Origin: Nemopilema nomurai
Taxonomy: Eukaryota; Cnidaria; Scyphozoa; Rhizostomeae; Rhizostomatidae
Assembly: GCA_003864495.1 (NCBI GenBank)
Contig: ML133499.1
Coordinates: 1,302,001-1,366,000 of the forward strand
Direction: 5' to 3'
Length of the DNA: 64,000 nt
Made by a program: the position numbers and the translations under genes. The notes beneath the pieces were generated by a model, which saw only the letters and a list, made by a program, of their open reading frames with translations, made no database searches and was not told where the DNA came from. Below are positions 1 to 17,000 of this stretch, in pieces. Within the stretch, counting starts at the first letter, position 1. Each line of letters starts with the position of its first letter.

Positions 1-4251
<4,251 letters not shown>

Positions 4252-5577
4252 AGTTTATATGTTTTAGTCAAAGTTGTCAAATTATTCGTCAGTCTTCAAA
4301 GTTAGCTTTGCTGGTTGCTGAAATATTGAAATAGTTGATAGTTATGATATCCATTGACTGTGCTATTTAATAGCTTTTTAATCGCCACGAATATTATATT
4401 GATGATATCAACCATAAACATCTTGATCTCAGACTGTTTTATTTTGTACCAACGTTTGACATGTTGTGCTTATGATATTGAAATGCATAATTCCTTATAA
4501 TCGTCTGATCAAACGAAATTTACTTCCTTATTCATTTACTTCCGTATACTGGATCAGTGAGCAACTTCCTTTTCCTGGAATACTCTGCATTCAAGTGATT
4601 TGCAGATCCTTATTGAAGTAAACTCAAAGCTTTAGAACGAATCCCTAAAACGCTTTTAGAGATGGCTGCCCTTACTGTAGTTCACTTTCCTTCGAAACCT
4701 CTAGACACGAAGGTCTGGTACCAAGTTCTCAAATGGCGAGAGGATTTGTCATTTCTTTCTCGAAATGATTTGGCTTGCTTCAAGAGGGTCTCATCTAGAA
4801 CGGTATATTAAATTGCATTTACGGTAGCATCATTTGTTTTCTAATGGACCAATGTGAGTCGGCACTCCTTCAGGAAAAAACACGCTCTTCGGCCTACCAT
4901 AGGTCGTCATGGCTAAAGCGTACATAGCAATGAGACCCTCCCTTTTTAACAACAAATACTTTAAAAACCTGGAGTGTCTCTGAGTAAAAGCGACATTTTG
5001 TGTATTTTCATCGTACGTAGCAACGATATTTACTTTTACATAATGGTCAAGTCCGTACACAATGGGGGCAGGGGTCAGATATTTCCTCCCACCGATTTTG
5101 AAAGTAAAGTTTTTGATGAGGCCTTCTCAATTAATAAAGAACTCTCTTACAATTATGATACACCAGAAGGTGTCACTTAATCCACTTATAACTAGGCTTT
5201 ATTAATTTTGTTTATTCGAGTGTAAAAAGGTGTTTTCTCGTAACATACAGAGTCACAAAATTTTTCCCCAGCTGCCTAAACCGACCCCCACCTTCTGAAA
5301 ATATCTTGTGTACGGCCTTAAGAATGGTCCAAATTATTTATGAGATGTTTCTGTATTGTTTTGTTGACAGTGACAGCTTTGTTGGTTTATGCTTAAGTGA
5401 CAGTTATATATGCTTCTGAAAGCTTTATTCTGGTATCTCTTTTATATGCTAAGCAGCCTGCGAAATGAAGATTGATATTGTTGCCATTTCGCCCTCGACT
5501 CTCTCTGACAGTTTTTCTTTTGCAACCGAGGCTCAGAAGCTTGCCTTTGCAGCCTCCTTTAGTGTGCACTGCTGCAG

Positions 5578-5818
5578 TGGCCGGATTATCATTTGAACCG
5601 GACTATCACTAGAACCGAACGGTCACTTGAACCGGACTATCACTTGAATCGGACTATCACTTGAACCGGACTGTCGCTTGAATCGGACTATCACTTGAAC
5701 CGGACTATCACTTGAATCGGACTATCGCTTGAATCGGACTATCACTTGAATCGGACTATCACTTGAATCGGACTATCACTTGAACCGACTTTCCACTTGA
5801 ACCGGGTTATCGCTTAAC
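5578..5818. repeat. 17-bp minisatellite, about 14 copies
   Basis: Units of about 17 bp with consensus CGGACTATCACTTGAAT/C run head to tail without spacers, with point changes such as CGCTTGAAT and TTCCACTTGAA. No unique spacer separates the units, so this is not an interspaced array. Confidence 0.95.
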
Positions 5819-7279
5819 AGGTTCGGTCAACATATCACAGCACATAGATATCTAAAGGCTGCAGGAAATCGGCACTAAGAAGCTGGTGTTTTAGCCCCTT
5901 TGCTTTCCAGAGAAGATATGGACCCATGATAGATATCAGGATATTTCTTAGATAAGGGCGTCCCGACTTTGTAGTTTCCACACTGCAGGACATTTTAACT
6001 TAGTAGAATTATCTACGGAAAGTGCTAAAATCTTGAATTGAAAATAAAGAGACATTCATGTGTAATAACACTTGTGGTCACAATTCGCCAGTAATTACCG
6101 AATTTTATCTTTCTAAGTAAGAGATAAATAAGTATTAATTATATTGAATGAAATTCCAATCGATTCACCTTGGACGCACATAACCACATTGTGTGCAGTC
6201 TTTTGCGGAGGAGATTCTATTTGATCAAGAATAAACTATTGATATTAATAGCAAAAATTATAATAAGCCCCGATATTCTCCAATACTTTGCAGCACATGG
6301 AATTTATAGCTACAAGTGATAAAAGTAAATTAATTACATTAAACAAATAGCATTATCAGATTAAAAATTAGTTTCCAAAATAACAGTATATAAATAGGAA
6401 AAAAATAGAAATTAAATGCTTGTTTGGAAAATGAGTTTTGCGGCCTTTTTGCAAATAGTTATGTCGTTAGATCGTCTGTTGTGGAGAGGCAAAGAGTTCC
6501 ATGTCTCTCTACATCAGATAATTATGAAACTGCAAAATTACAATCTTGCAATTACAACTGCTGCGCGTTGGAGTTTCTGTAATTCTTTTATTGTGACATC
6601 AGGCAGTCAAAATAACTTGGCATTTTTATAGTCACTATGGGATTTCACAAAAGCGTGAGTTCAAAACTCAAAAGATGTTAGGGTCGAAGTTTTTGCTGAC
6701 TTACAATAGCCTGTGTTATGTTCAATTGCTTAAGCTGTATAAATTATAATTATGTATGTTATGTACTGTTAATAAATAAAGATATAGCAAACGATGTTGT
6801 GTTTCAATGTTTCCAACCTGATCAACAATATAAAAGTCTGTTCTGTTGTAGAATCCTTTTTAGGTCCCCTTTGAAGATGACACCAAGGTTCCTAATTCAA
6901 TGTCATGTTTATGCAGATCCTTTTGCAATTTGAACATCTATATTTATAATTATCACTATCTATATTTATAATAAGCCACCATCACTTTAATAACATGTTT
7001 ATTGTAGGAAATGAGAACACACTTACATGCTTGTTCTAAATTGTGGTAAGTTATTCTAAGTTGCTACTACGAATTTCACGCTCAGTTTTGCCTGCTAGTC
7101 GCACGAAGCGTTTAAATTGGAGCAGCAAATTAGAACCATCCTATCCAATGCACTGCATCATGTGTGTACAACGCTGCCTACTGGACATGGGAAACTTTGC
7201 AACTGTGTACATTTTTAACCTTAACGTTTACAAAGTTTACTTTGTAACATAAAATCTTTGGCTGATAACAGCTACACTT

Positions 7280-7532
7280 AGTTTCGAAAGTCCCTTATTC
7301 GTAGACCTCAAATTATCAGATTTTAGTACCAAAAGTTCCTTTAAAGTTCCTTAATTTTTACTGCACATCAATAAGCCTTAACACTTAATAGAGAGAGGGG
7401 CGAAACAGCATATTATACGAAAACTACTCAATGAAGCACTTGGCACACGAATAGCAAACAGTATAAGTTTTTTAAATATTTCGGCCTTCTACATGTAGGT
7501 TTATAAAGTGGTTCCCTATAAAAAAGCGTGTA
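7280..7532. mobile_element. Family A MITE, copy 2 (left end lost)
   Basis: This matches the interior of the 3628-4016 element: the shared stretches include TTCGTAGACCTCAAAT, TAATAGAGAGAGGGGCGA, CACACGAATAGCAAACA and ATATTTCGGCCTTCTACAT. It ends with the same right inverted repeat (AAAAAGCGTG followed by TA). The left inverted repeat and part of the interior are missing. Confidence 0.85.
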
Positions 7533-8093
7533 TTTACTAACTGATCAAATTTACCTGTAAAATACGGAATATAATCATTGATATTATAATTACTATATTA
7601 TTGGGAGATAACAAGCATCAAGAAATGAAAATGTCGGCGCATAAGTCCACAAAGTTAAGCTTTGTGTTTTACCAGCCATCATTATAAACATTGGAGGCTT
7701 TCAAAAGCAGTGCCAGGACTAAATAAAAACTTTTTTTGATTTCATGGAATTTTGACTAGATGTAGCAAATTTGCCAAGCAACAAGTTTTGTCTACCTCCT
7801 TCATTCATATGCCTTTTGTGGTTTTAAAAATATGTAATCTTCATTTCCTTAACTGAGAGTTAAATAAGGTTTGTATTGCACCCAGAAATTGTTAGTTCTA
7901 TTGTTTATTATAATGCTACTAGGCTAGAGGCTATATTGGCCTATAAACGTCTGATTACGAATAAAAAACCAGAACTAAATAAATAGGAGTTAATTAAATT
8001 TGGCCTTTATTATGGACTGAACATGCTTTAGCGTTGCTTCCCTGTGTCTTCCATTGTGTTGTTTTCTTTTGATCGCGTTATGTTGAGATCAAA

Positions 8094-11000
8094 ATGGCCG
8101 AACGGGTTAATGAAAAAGAAGAGAACCACGGCCGCGAAGAGCTTGAATCGTCAACAAACCCTTCTCGTGGTTGCCATGAAAAGGTCAAGCAAAAAGACGA
8201 GTCGCCAATTCATGGTAATTTAGGAGTTGCTGAAGGTCTTTCACCCGACAATGCCACCAAAGAGCAAAATACACACGATAGGCCTTGTTTGACAGAATGT
8301 GGAGGTCTTGATGGCAAGAAGTCAGAATGTATTGCGACAAACGAGGAAAATAAAGATACTCAAGGTACTGAAAAAGATAAATCTGCAGAGACTTCTACCA
8401 TCAAGGTTCTTGAAGATAATGATACTGCAAAAGTAGGAAGAAGTATGGCTTTGGAAACAAGCGATAATTTAGCGGGAAGCAATGTAGAAGGTGATGTTCA
8501 AAGTCGGAGCATGCAGCGGGAGAGTCAACTAGCTGAGGCCCAGACTTCGAAGGAGAATGAAGACCAGGATCATACAACCGCCGTTCAAGTGCCTAAATTG
8601 TGTTCTGGTGAAGAAGGTGCATCCAGCACCACTTGTGTTCTAACCAAATCAAACAACAATGAAAGTATAAAAGAAGACACGAAAATTAATTTAGCTGAAG
8701 TTGAACAAAAGCAAATTCAAAGCGAGCCAAAGCTTGATGAAACTGCAAAAGCAAATGAAATTAAGGATTTGGAAGAAAATCTGCCCAAGTGCATTGATAG
8801 CTCTGTTGAGAAAAGCAATACCGTGAAATCTCATGAAAGTGGTAACACTGATCCAAAGTCAATGAAAGAAAACTTGGATAATATTCAGAAAGTTGGGAAA
8901 GATATTTCTGGCTCAAAGTTGATGCTAAAGGGACAAGGTAGCTCAGTTAAGAAACTTGAAGATTTACAAGTTGGTGGAAAATCTCCTACATTTGATAAGC
9001 TTGTGGAACATCATCAAAAGCTAGGTTGCGAAAAGATGGTGGACACAAAGGATGCTGAAAAAACTGAGGAATTGAGCTCAAAGGTTGATGAGATAGACAG
9101 TAAAAAAGATGTTGGGATACTAAGTGACAAAGAAAATTTTAAGGAAAGTGTAGAGGGAGAGGTCATGGAAGATAACAACAGGTCTGAAAATCTTGAAGGG
9201 AAAGTGAAAGATAATAGGAGTAAGATTGTTAAGGATAAGAAAGGAAGAAATAAAAGGCAGTGCACTAAAGCTGAAAATGAAGGTTTGGTAGAGGAGTTTT
9301 CAGATGTAATCAATAAAAAGGGAGAAAGTGAAAAATCTGATGTGAAGCAAAATATGGGTAATGAAAGCAAGGCAGTTGAATGTTTTTCTGGAAAGAGTCT
9401 CAAGCAGAAGGTGCCTGATATTGTGAAGGAAGAGTCTGCTTCTGATGAAGAGAGTAATGATAAGTTACTGGGAACTTTAGACATCAATGGAGAAAGCAGC
9501 AGTTTAAAGTCTGAATTCAGTGAAGACAGCGATAAGTGTTCAGAGAGTGAGCCTTCTTTCACCAAAAGGGCTTCAAATGATCCTAATTTTGCTGTTGTGT
9601 ACTCTTTTTTGTCTCTGTTTGGAGGATTGCTCAATCTTCCAGAATGTTCTCTCGATGAACTGGAGCGATGTCTGGATAACTCAAATGACCTCCATCTACA
9701 AGCAGGTACAGGTTCAAAAATTTTTGATACAAAAACAAAGTGTTCTTGCATGAAAAAGTTAAAAAGAAATCCTCGTAATGAGAAAGCATTTTTCTTCTAG
9801 TAGCGTTTTAGTGATAGCTCACGTTATTACATCAATTCCTAGATCGTAAGTCAAGATGTTGCCAAATTTCTATTTGTAAAAGTATGTAAACAATAGCAAA
9901 ATTAAGACACAATTCTCCTGTTACCTCATGCACCTTACAATGGTAAAAATGGAGGCTGATATTTTCACTATGTTTCATTAGCAACCAGTTACCATTCCCA
10001 ATCAGCATTACAATCTGATTTCTTTATATAATCTGAATAGTGGCTTGTTCTCTTCATTTGCCCTATTAAATAAAAGCTTTTGAATCGCATATCTCATTAC
10101 CTGCAATCGTAAGTGAGACATCAAACAGTATTGTGTCAGAAAGTTGTATGACTGTAACATCCTAAAAATAGTTTTAAAGAAGTAACAAAGAAACAAAATT
10201 TAAATTTTTGTATTTTAAACACTCAGTGTCTTAAACATCTAGCTATGCAAGAATCTTGGATAGGTTTGACTGATGATTTTGAAACTTTTTTGTAGAAAAT
10301 CATGGCTTATTGGAGAAGTTGCATTTGAAATTACTTAGAAGACTTTCCAGATCAAGCAAGACCCAGTTTAGTAGTCTAGGTCAAGTCTCAAATGAAAGGT
10401 TGATAAAAAATTTGATAAAGGTGAGATTGTTTATTATTTTAACTCACTGCAGATGCTTACATTGATTTCAAATTCTTTGCAATGAAGATGGCTTGGTTGG
10501 AAATCAAATTTTTTGTTCACTGTTATTGTCAAGCAAGCTCCTAGAACATCAAGAGTCTTTTTTGTGTATTTGCAATGTGAGTTTCCTTGCCATTTTACCT
10601 GGAATAAAATATGGTAGTAAAGGAGTTTTAATCAATTTTTCATTCTTTGAATACAACTGTTATTCTGCAGTTCAACATAAAAATAGTAATTATTGTGGCT
10701 ATTTGGTGCCTCTAGCCCTGGCATTACTCTTGTCAAGTGTTGATCTCTCAAACTGCTTTTTCGTAACAAATCCTTTTCTTTTTGAACTCAAAGTCTTATG
10801 CATTTCATTTGTCTGCATTTGCCAATAGGTACTTTTATGCGTTTTAAACAAATTTGTTTACCTTTATCCTCAAAGTTCTCAAAGTATATTGACCTTGACC
10901 TTGCTTGGGATCTGGAGAAATTTGGCTACCATGTCTTGGGCAGTGCTGAGAGACTACTTTTACTAAAGGTATCAAGATATGTCAGTTTTGATCTCTTCTG

Positions 11001-14000
11001 GTAATTTTAATGAAATATTGGCTGATAAAGATCTGGTTATTTGCCTTTTCAAGACCCGGATACTGATTCACATCTTTGGGTTCTTTTGATGACATTGGGC
11101 TTGCTTTTGTTTCTCCAACATGTTTTATCATTGTAGGAAATGATATTGTATAATGCATAAGGAGATAAAGAATTTGATTGGATTTGTAATAGGATTATGA
11201 CCTTCTTAGATTTGCAGACATTTCATCTGATTGTTCAAAATCATTTTTCACAGATCAAATAGGATTATTTATTAGAAAGATATAATGGATTCAAATAATG
11301 CTGTTATTTCTAAAGCACCTTTCAAAAACAGAAAGTCATTTAAGCTTTTCTAAAGACACTATTTTGATATTGTTGGAGAGCATAAAACTCCATTACCTTT
11401 TGATGGTTTTCGCTACTACACCACTTTTTATTTTATTCTGCGGAATAACTGGTCCATTGTTAATTTATCATTGCAGTATTTAATTTGCATGTATTAATAA
11501 CATGCTGGCGCCTGTTTTAGAAAGATTTTTCATATTTTATCAACAAGCCTATTGACTACTTGAATTTCTTATCATGTTTTAGGCCTTATGTGAAGTTCAT
11601 TTTGATGAAAACCCACGGTTCAAGATTCATTTTACTGACGAATACATCAAATCAGATAAAATTGAAACATTGAGATTGGTGCCAACTGGTTTTGACATGA
11701 AAGGAAAGTCATTTTGGTATCAGCAGGTTCGCACAGATAATGCTATTGTTACATTGTCTTCACAAGTTTGGAAAATTGTAACTTTTTAATTAAAACCATA
11801 TCAAGTGACCAGAAATCCTTTGCCAGCTAGGTAGTGCCAAAGAGGGTATATTCCAACATCTTTTAGTTAAACTGCATACCTTTTAATTTCTTCTAGTATT
11901 TGTACAGAAGATACTCATTTCTATTCCTACTATAACATCAAAGCTAATTTTTCAAGGCAAAAGGAAATTGGAAGATATTTTGATTGAAAGGAGTAGAAAA
12001 CAACTAGGTATCTTTTGAGACATCACACCTCGAGTTTGCTTCATCCCTTTTGCAAAGTACCCGAACAGAATAAAACTCTCTTAGCATATCACCCTCTAGG
12101 CTTTCATATGTCACAAGGCTGTATATTTTGCCTGTCAAAATTGTCAGGACAAGACAGCGATCTTTCACATCCAAGAAATTGTTTATGTTTAGAATGTTGT
12201 AGGAAGCTTCATAAAATTTTACGAATGCATTGACCTTTGGAATCCTTTAACTTTTTGTCACCTCAGATCTTTTGGTCAGAACAGTAACTGATCTGAAAGC
12301 AAATTGCTTTTCACCCTTTTGTTAAGAACCCATCAGGCAAAACAATTGAGCTTTGAACTTTAAACAAGGCGACTTTATCGTTTTGTTCTATTTAATGTTT
12401 CCTAACACCAAGACAGATGTTTGGAGGAAGACAGCATCTGTGCAGTTTAAAGTCACATAATCAGCTTTTGCTAATGACATATTTATGAGGACACCTCCTT
12501 GCAAACAAATATTTTTTTAGACATTTCTATCCATAATTATTCTGGCATTTTCAGCCTGCGTTTCTTAGAATGTCAAAGGTTGAAAATTGCACGGAATAGC
12601 TGCGCCATAGTTTTAGCAAACTTCCAATCGGTTGCTCTGCCATTTTGCCAGTTTTTCCATCCTGACAATTGCACACTGTGATGGACGAAGAGGTTCTTAA
12701 ATACACGAAAGTTATGAACTCTACTCTTCCCTGCTATTTTGAAGCTCTGCAATGCGAAACATTTATTAAAGTTCCGGTAAACGTTTTCAACACGAAATTT
12801 GGTTTTACCTTCCTAAAGGCCAAACTGTTCATGGAATCTAGGTAAACTATATATCATTCGATGCACAAGATTGTGGCGTATCCATCCAGATCAAGATTAT
12901 TGACAAATAATGGTAACAAGGATAATCGGCTTAACAGGTCGAGGGATTCGAAAACCGCTGCTAGAAACTTTGATAGAAAGTTATGGAAACCTTCGTTTTT
13001 ACGGGATTTTCCCCATTTTCAAAACTTCTTCTAGCTTCAAACATGGTATCATTATGTACCTTATTAATTCGGCTATTAGAATGTGAAGTAATCGAAAAAT
13101 GGATATTTTCGTCCAGAAAACGTTTACCGCAACCTTTAGAGATTGAAAACATTACTGTTTACTTTTTTTGAAACATATTTAAATGAAATTTCAGGACAGC
13201 TCTGCCGGCTTTCGACTTTATTCAGTAGAAGAAGACGACGAAGAAGGCTGCACTTGGAAACTTCTTGCTAGGTGACAAACTCTTTTACAAATGTTCTATA
13301 ATGTTTTATGCAATTGGGTTCTCTATCTATTTGCGCCTGCTATTTCTTGTATGCTAAATGATAATGTTATTATTATTTTATAATATAATTGTTAGTTTAG
13401 AGGTCACATTGTTGGTTTCTGCTTCTAATAAATAAACGCTATTTGATTGAGACGTTTTGATTGAGACATTGAGAGGTATCGAAAACCTTTTGAAGATAAT
13501 CAAAATACTAATTCGCAAAATAATCCCAAATGAAAAAAAATTACTATAATCGCCCGCGTTTTAATCCAATATATCACTTGGTCACTAAAAAATTTGTTGA
13601 TATCTTTTTGCAGTACAATGGAAGATTTTGAACAGTTAATTGAAAGTTTGAAAACGAAATCAGAAGTAAACCCCAAAGACGTTGCTTTAGCAAAAAGGAA
13701 AGAGCGAGTGGAAAAAAGGAGAGCCAAGCTTCTGGAGACCCAGGCGAAGAAGAAGGGCAAAAAGAAGAGTAAGACGGCCAAGAAGAAGAAAGGTTTGTTT
13801 ATTTAAAATTGGCTATTAAGGCACTTTTGATTAGTATTGCTGGGATAAAGTAGCACCGTATGGATGTTTTCCCAGAAGTGCCAATTGATAAAGTAGCACT
13901 GTATGGATGTTTTCCCAGAAGTTCCAATTGAATGCCGATGCTATATGTGTGTTCAAGTAATCCGGGACCTTTTGGCCCTTTGTGTCGGATACTCTTTTGG

Positions 14001-17000
14001 GACATCCGGGTGCTAGAATGAGTGCTAAGTCAAGCATCTGAAGGCTTGTCTTTTCCCTTGGGCTCTTCTAAAAGTTAGATGTTAAGTAACGCTGATTGGT
14101 CAATTATAACCAATCATGCACTCTTCTTCTCTGAAGTTTTCGATCCGCATCTGGCTATTTATTCGGTCAGCTTCTGGTTATTTTCCGACGTTTGCATACT
14201 CTGTGGAGTGTCGGGCGAAAAAAACTTTAAGTACGCAAAAACTGGTTCCGCTTTTTCTAGCTATTGTGAAGTCCTATACCACAAAGCATTTGTTCACACC
14301 TGAAGGTTTACAACTGCAAGTAATGTTGCTCCATCGTATGAAACCAGGCTACATCAAATCAGAAGAGCATCAATGAGATATATTTACATGTCGCGTTGCT
14401 TTATATACATTTTGTATGTATATTCACCCCCCAACATGAGATGTTTATTACTACAGCATTGCAGTTGGAGCTAAAGCTCGGTTTTGATTCAGTGATAATA
14501 AACGTAATAAATGGCTTGAAATGACGAAGTAGAGGGGTGGAACCTTCCCATTTGGTGTGAATTTGTCTTTTATGGCCTGAGGTGCGGTGATTGGTCAATT
14601 ACAACACATGAGTCATAATCACGGTGATTGGTCAATCAAAAAGCACGGGTCATAATTATCCTATATTTGAAGCCAAATTAAAAGATCACTAGATTGAGCT
14701 AACTACTTTGATACCTTTAAGAAGGTATTATATCCCCTGGCGTCTGACTTTTAGACATACAGTCTCTTTACCATTAAATTTTCATTGATTTCCTCCTAAA
14801 TGCTTCGGATTCACCAAATTCCAATCGATTTTTTTCTAGATGCTTCAGATTCGGATTCTGACGAGAACGACGACAACCCGTGTGCTCATTGCTACTCCAA
14901 CAAAAGACCAGATTTGGTTTGTCAGCATTCTGTTCCCTTCTTATATGTTCTGTTCCCGTCTTGTTTCGCTCTCTCGTTTTACATCGAACAAATACCCCTT
15001 GGATACGGGTCCTTTACTCCTCTAATCTACTTTGCTATGCCCCTACATTGTTCATATAACATTGTAATCTTACAGTCCTTCTCAACACGTCTCTATACCC
15101 CAGTCTTCTGCCTCAGATTGCCATTTGAAATCCTTTTGATATATCATGATACGTCTTCCTTTTAGAAAGACTTTTACCTGCGTCTGTTTGTAGTTACATT
15201 CTTAACCGCTTTTCGCATTTGAACACATTGCTTCCCTGTCGCTTTTACAATTATCTGCTGTGCTCCATGCCATGGTCACGTGAAAATTATCCAAAATCGC
15301 CCAAGAGCCTAAAATCTAACCCGGACTTTGCCCTTGACAACATATATTCCCAAAATGCTTCAGATATTCTCAATTTCCACCTGCCCCTGTTTCCGCTTCT
15401 AGAATTTCAGACTTATGATTACCACCCGGAAAGAACAGACCCTTCTCTGAATGCAGTGCTAGTGCCTTTAATTCAATTCCAATCCCAGGTTATGGTTTTG
15501 TAGGAAGATTCTTTTCCGCCCGTCTGATGCCATTGACATGCCTTGAATACCCCCTACTATAGAGAATCATCTTTTAGAAGCGCCTTTGCTTACGGCTGTT
15601 TGTAGTTATATCGCCCCTCATATTCAAACACTGTCGCTGTTTCAACCATATGCCAGTGCCTTTATTTCATACTTCCGATTCCAATTCCAGGTTCTTTTGT
15701 GTGACAAGTGTGATGCTGCGTACCATACCCTTTGTCTCAGACCCCCGCTGATGTCGATTCCTGAAGGGGACTGGCTGTGCCCATTTTGTCAACAGGTGAG
15801 CCCCCCTACTCCCCCCAAAAATTGGTGCTAAAGCATTGAGATTAACACTTGTGTTGAGATAACTCTGGAGTCTCTTAAGTAAAATATAAATTTTTTGCAT
15901 GATGAAATTAAGTCCAAAGGAATATGACGCTTTGTGGGCATAACAATACCCTGATGTTAATTTTCAATTGTGTTATTCTAATCGCGTTTCAAAATCACAT
16001 TGATATACGCAATAATCATCACACGTGACAACACAAGACCAATTTGTGAACGGGTCGATCATTTGTAGGGAGTTCGATTGGAGCTTGATGAAGCGTTGTC
16101 TTTACATAGCCTTACTGTTGTATTGAGAACATTTAAGAAGCAAAGGATTTTTATCTATTTATTTGTAATAAACTAAACAAAATTTTCGTTACTGGCAGCA
16201 TTTCTTTCGCCCTAAATGATTTACTTTTGGTACCTGAACATGGATTACCCTAAGAAGCAAATATGACATATTTATGAAAATCATTTAAGGGACTTTGCGT
16301 ACCATGTGATTTCGAATGTGGATATTATTGGTTAATAGCGTGACAGGATGCTATCAGAGTTTCGCTCTAGAATTATAGAGTAATATAAATACAAGCATAG
16401 TGGCTTTTTGATAGTGTAAGAAGATGCAAGCAATAACTTGGCTACACAGAGTGTAAGCTCAGATAGACCAGGGATGCTATCACTTGTATGGCAGCTATTT
16501 AAAATGTATTTAGGTTTTTAATCCAAATCCAGTCAGTAATTTTTCTATTATCTTCTCTAGCTTGTCCTGATAGATGTACTACAAGATAAGCACAAAGACC
16601 TGGCAACCAAACGAAAAGCGATGGAAAGAATGGCAAAGCGGTTTGTTGTCCTTTTTGCCTTTCGCTGCTGTTGAGCAGTTTGTTCCCAAAGCTGCTCTCT
16701 CTATATATGTTCGCTTTTCTTGAATAGACCTTCATGCATAATCTCGTTTTTGTTCTGTTCAGCCACGTTCCAGCTAGGGTGGTTCACTACTTATCGCGTC
16801 CATGTGACGTACAAGCTAGGTTATAAATATTAATGTGCGCTAACTTTATACATCTACTTTATCTTGTATACCCTATTTTACTTTACCTTATATAAATTTA
16901 TACATTATGATACATATTGTGTTATTTGTTTCGATAGAAGCTTGTATAGACGATAAACGGAGTTTGGTTTTCTCGAAGTCGAAACAAAAATGATTAATTA

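Larger units (their letters stand above)
4252..8093. other. Spacer between ABCC and RSF1-like gene
   Basis: This holds the ABCC 3' untranslated region and the RSF1-like 5' flank. I see no exon with convincing splice sites or protein similarity. It contains the 17-bp minisatellite (5578-5818) and a truncated family A MITE (7280-7532). The rest is AT-rich sequence with only short chance frames. There is no obvious canonical poly(A) signal close behind the ABCC stop. Confidence 0.6.

Noticed and set aside
5578..5818. Possible CRISPR-like or interspaced array (also considered at 18300-18622 and 59150-59305)
   Set aside because: Units are contiguous with no unique spacers and the genome is eukaryotic; these are minisatellites.
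9014..9751. 245-codon frame on the minus strand
   Set aside because: Exact antisense of the RSF1 first exon, where the acidic codon bias leaves the opposite strand free of stops.
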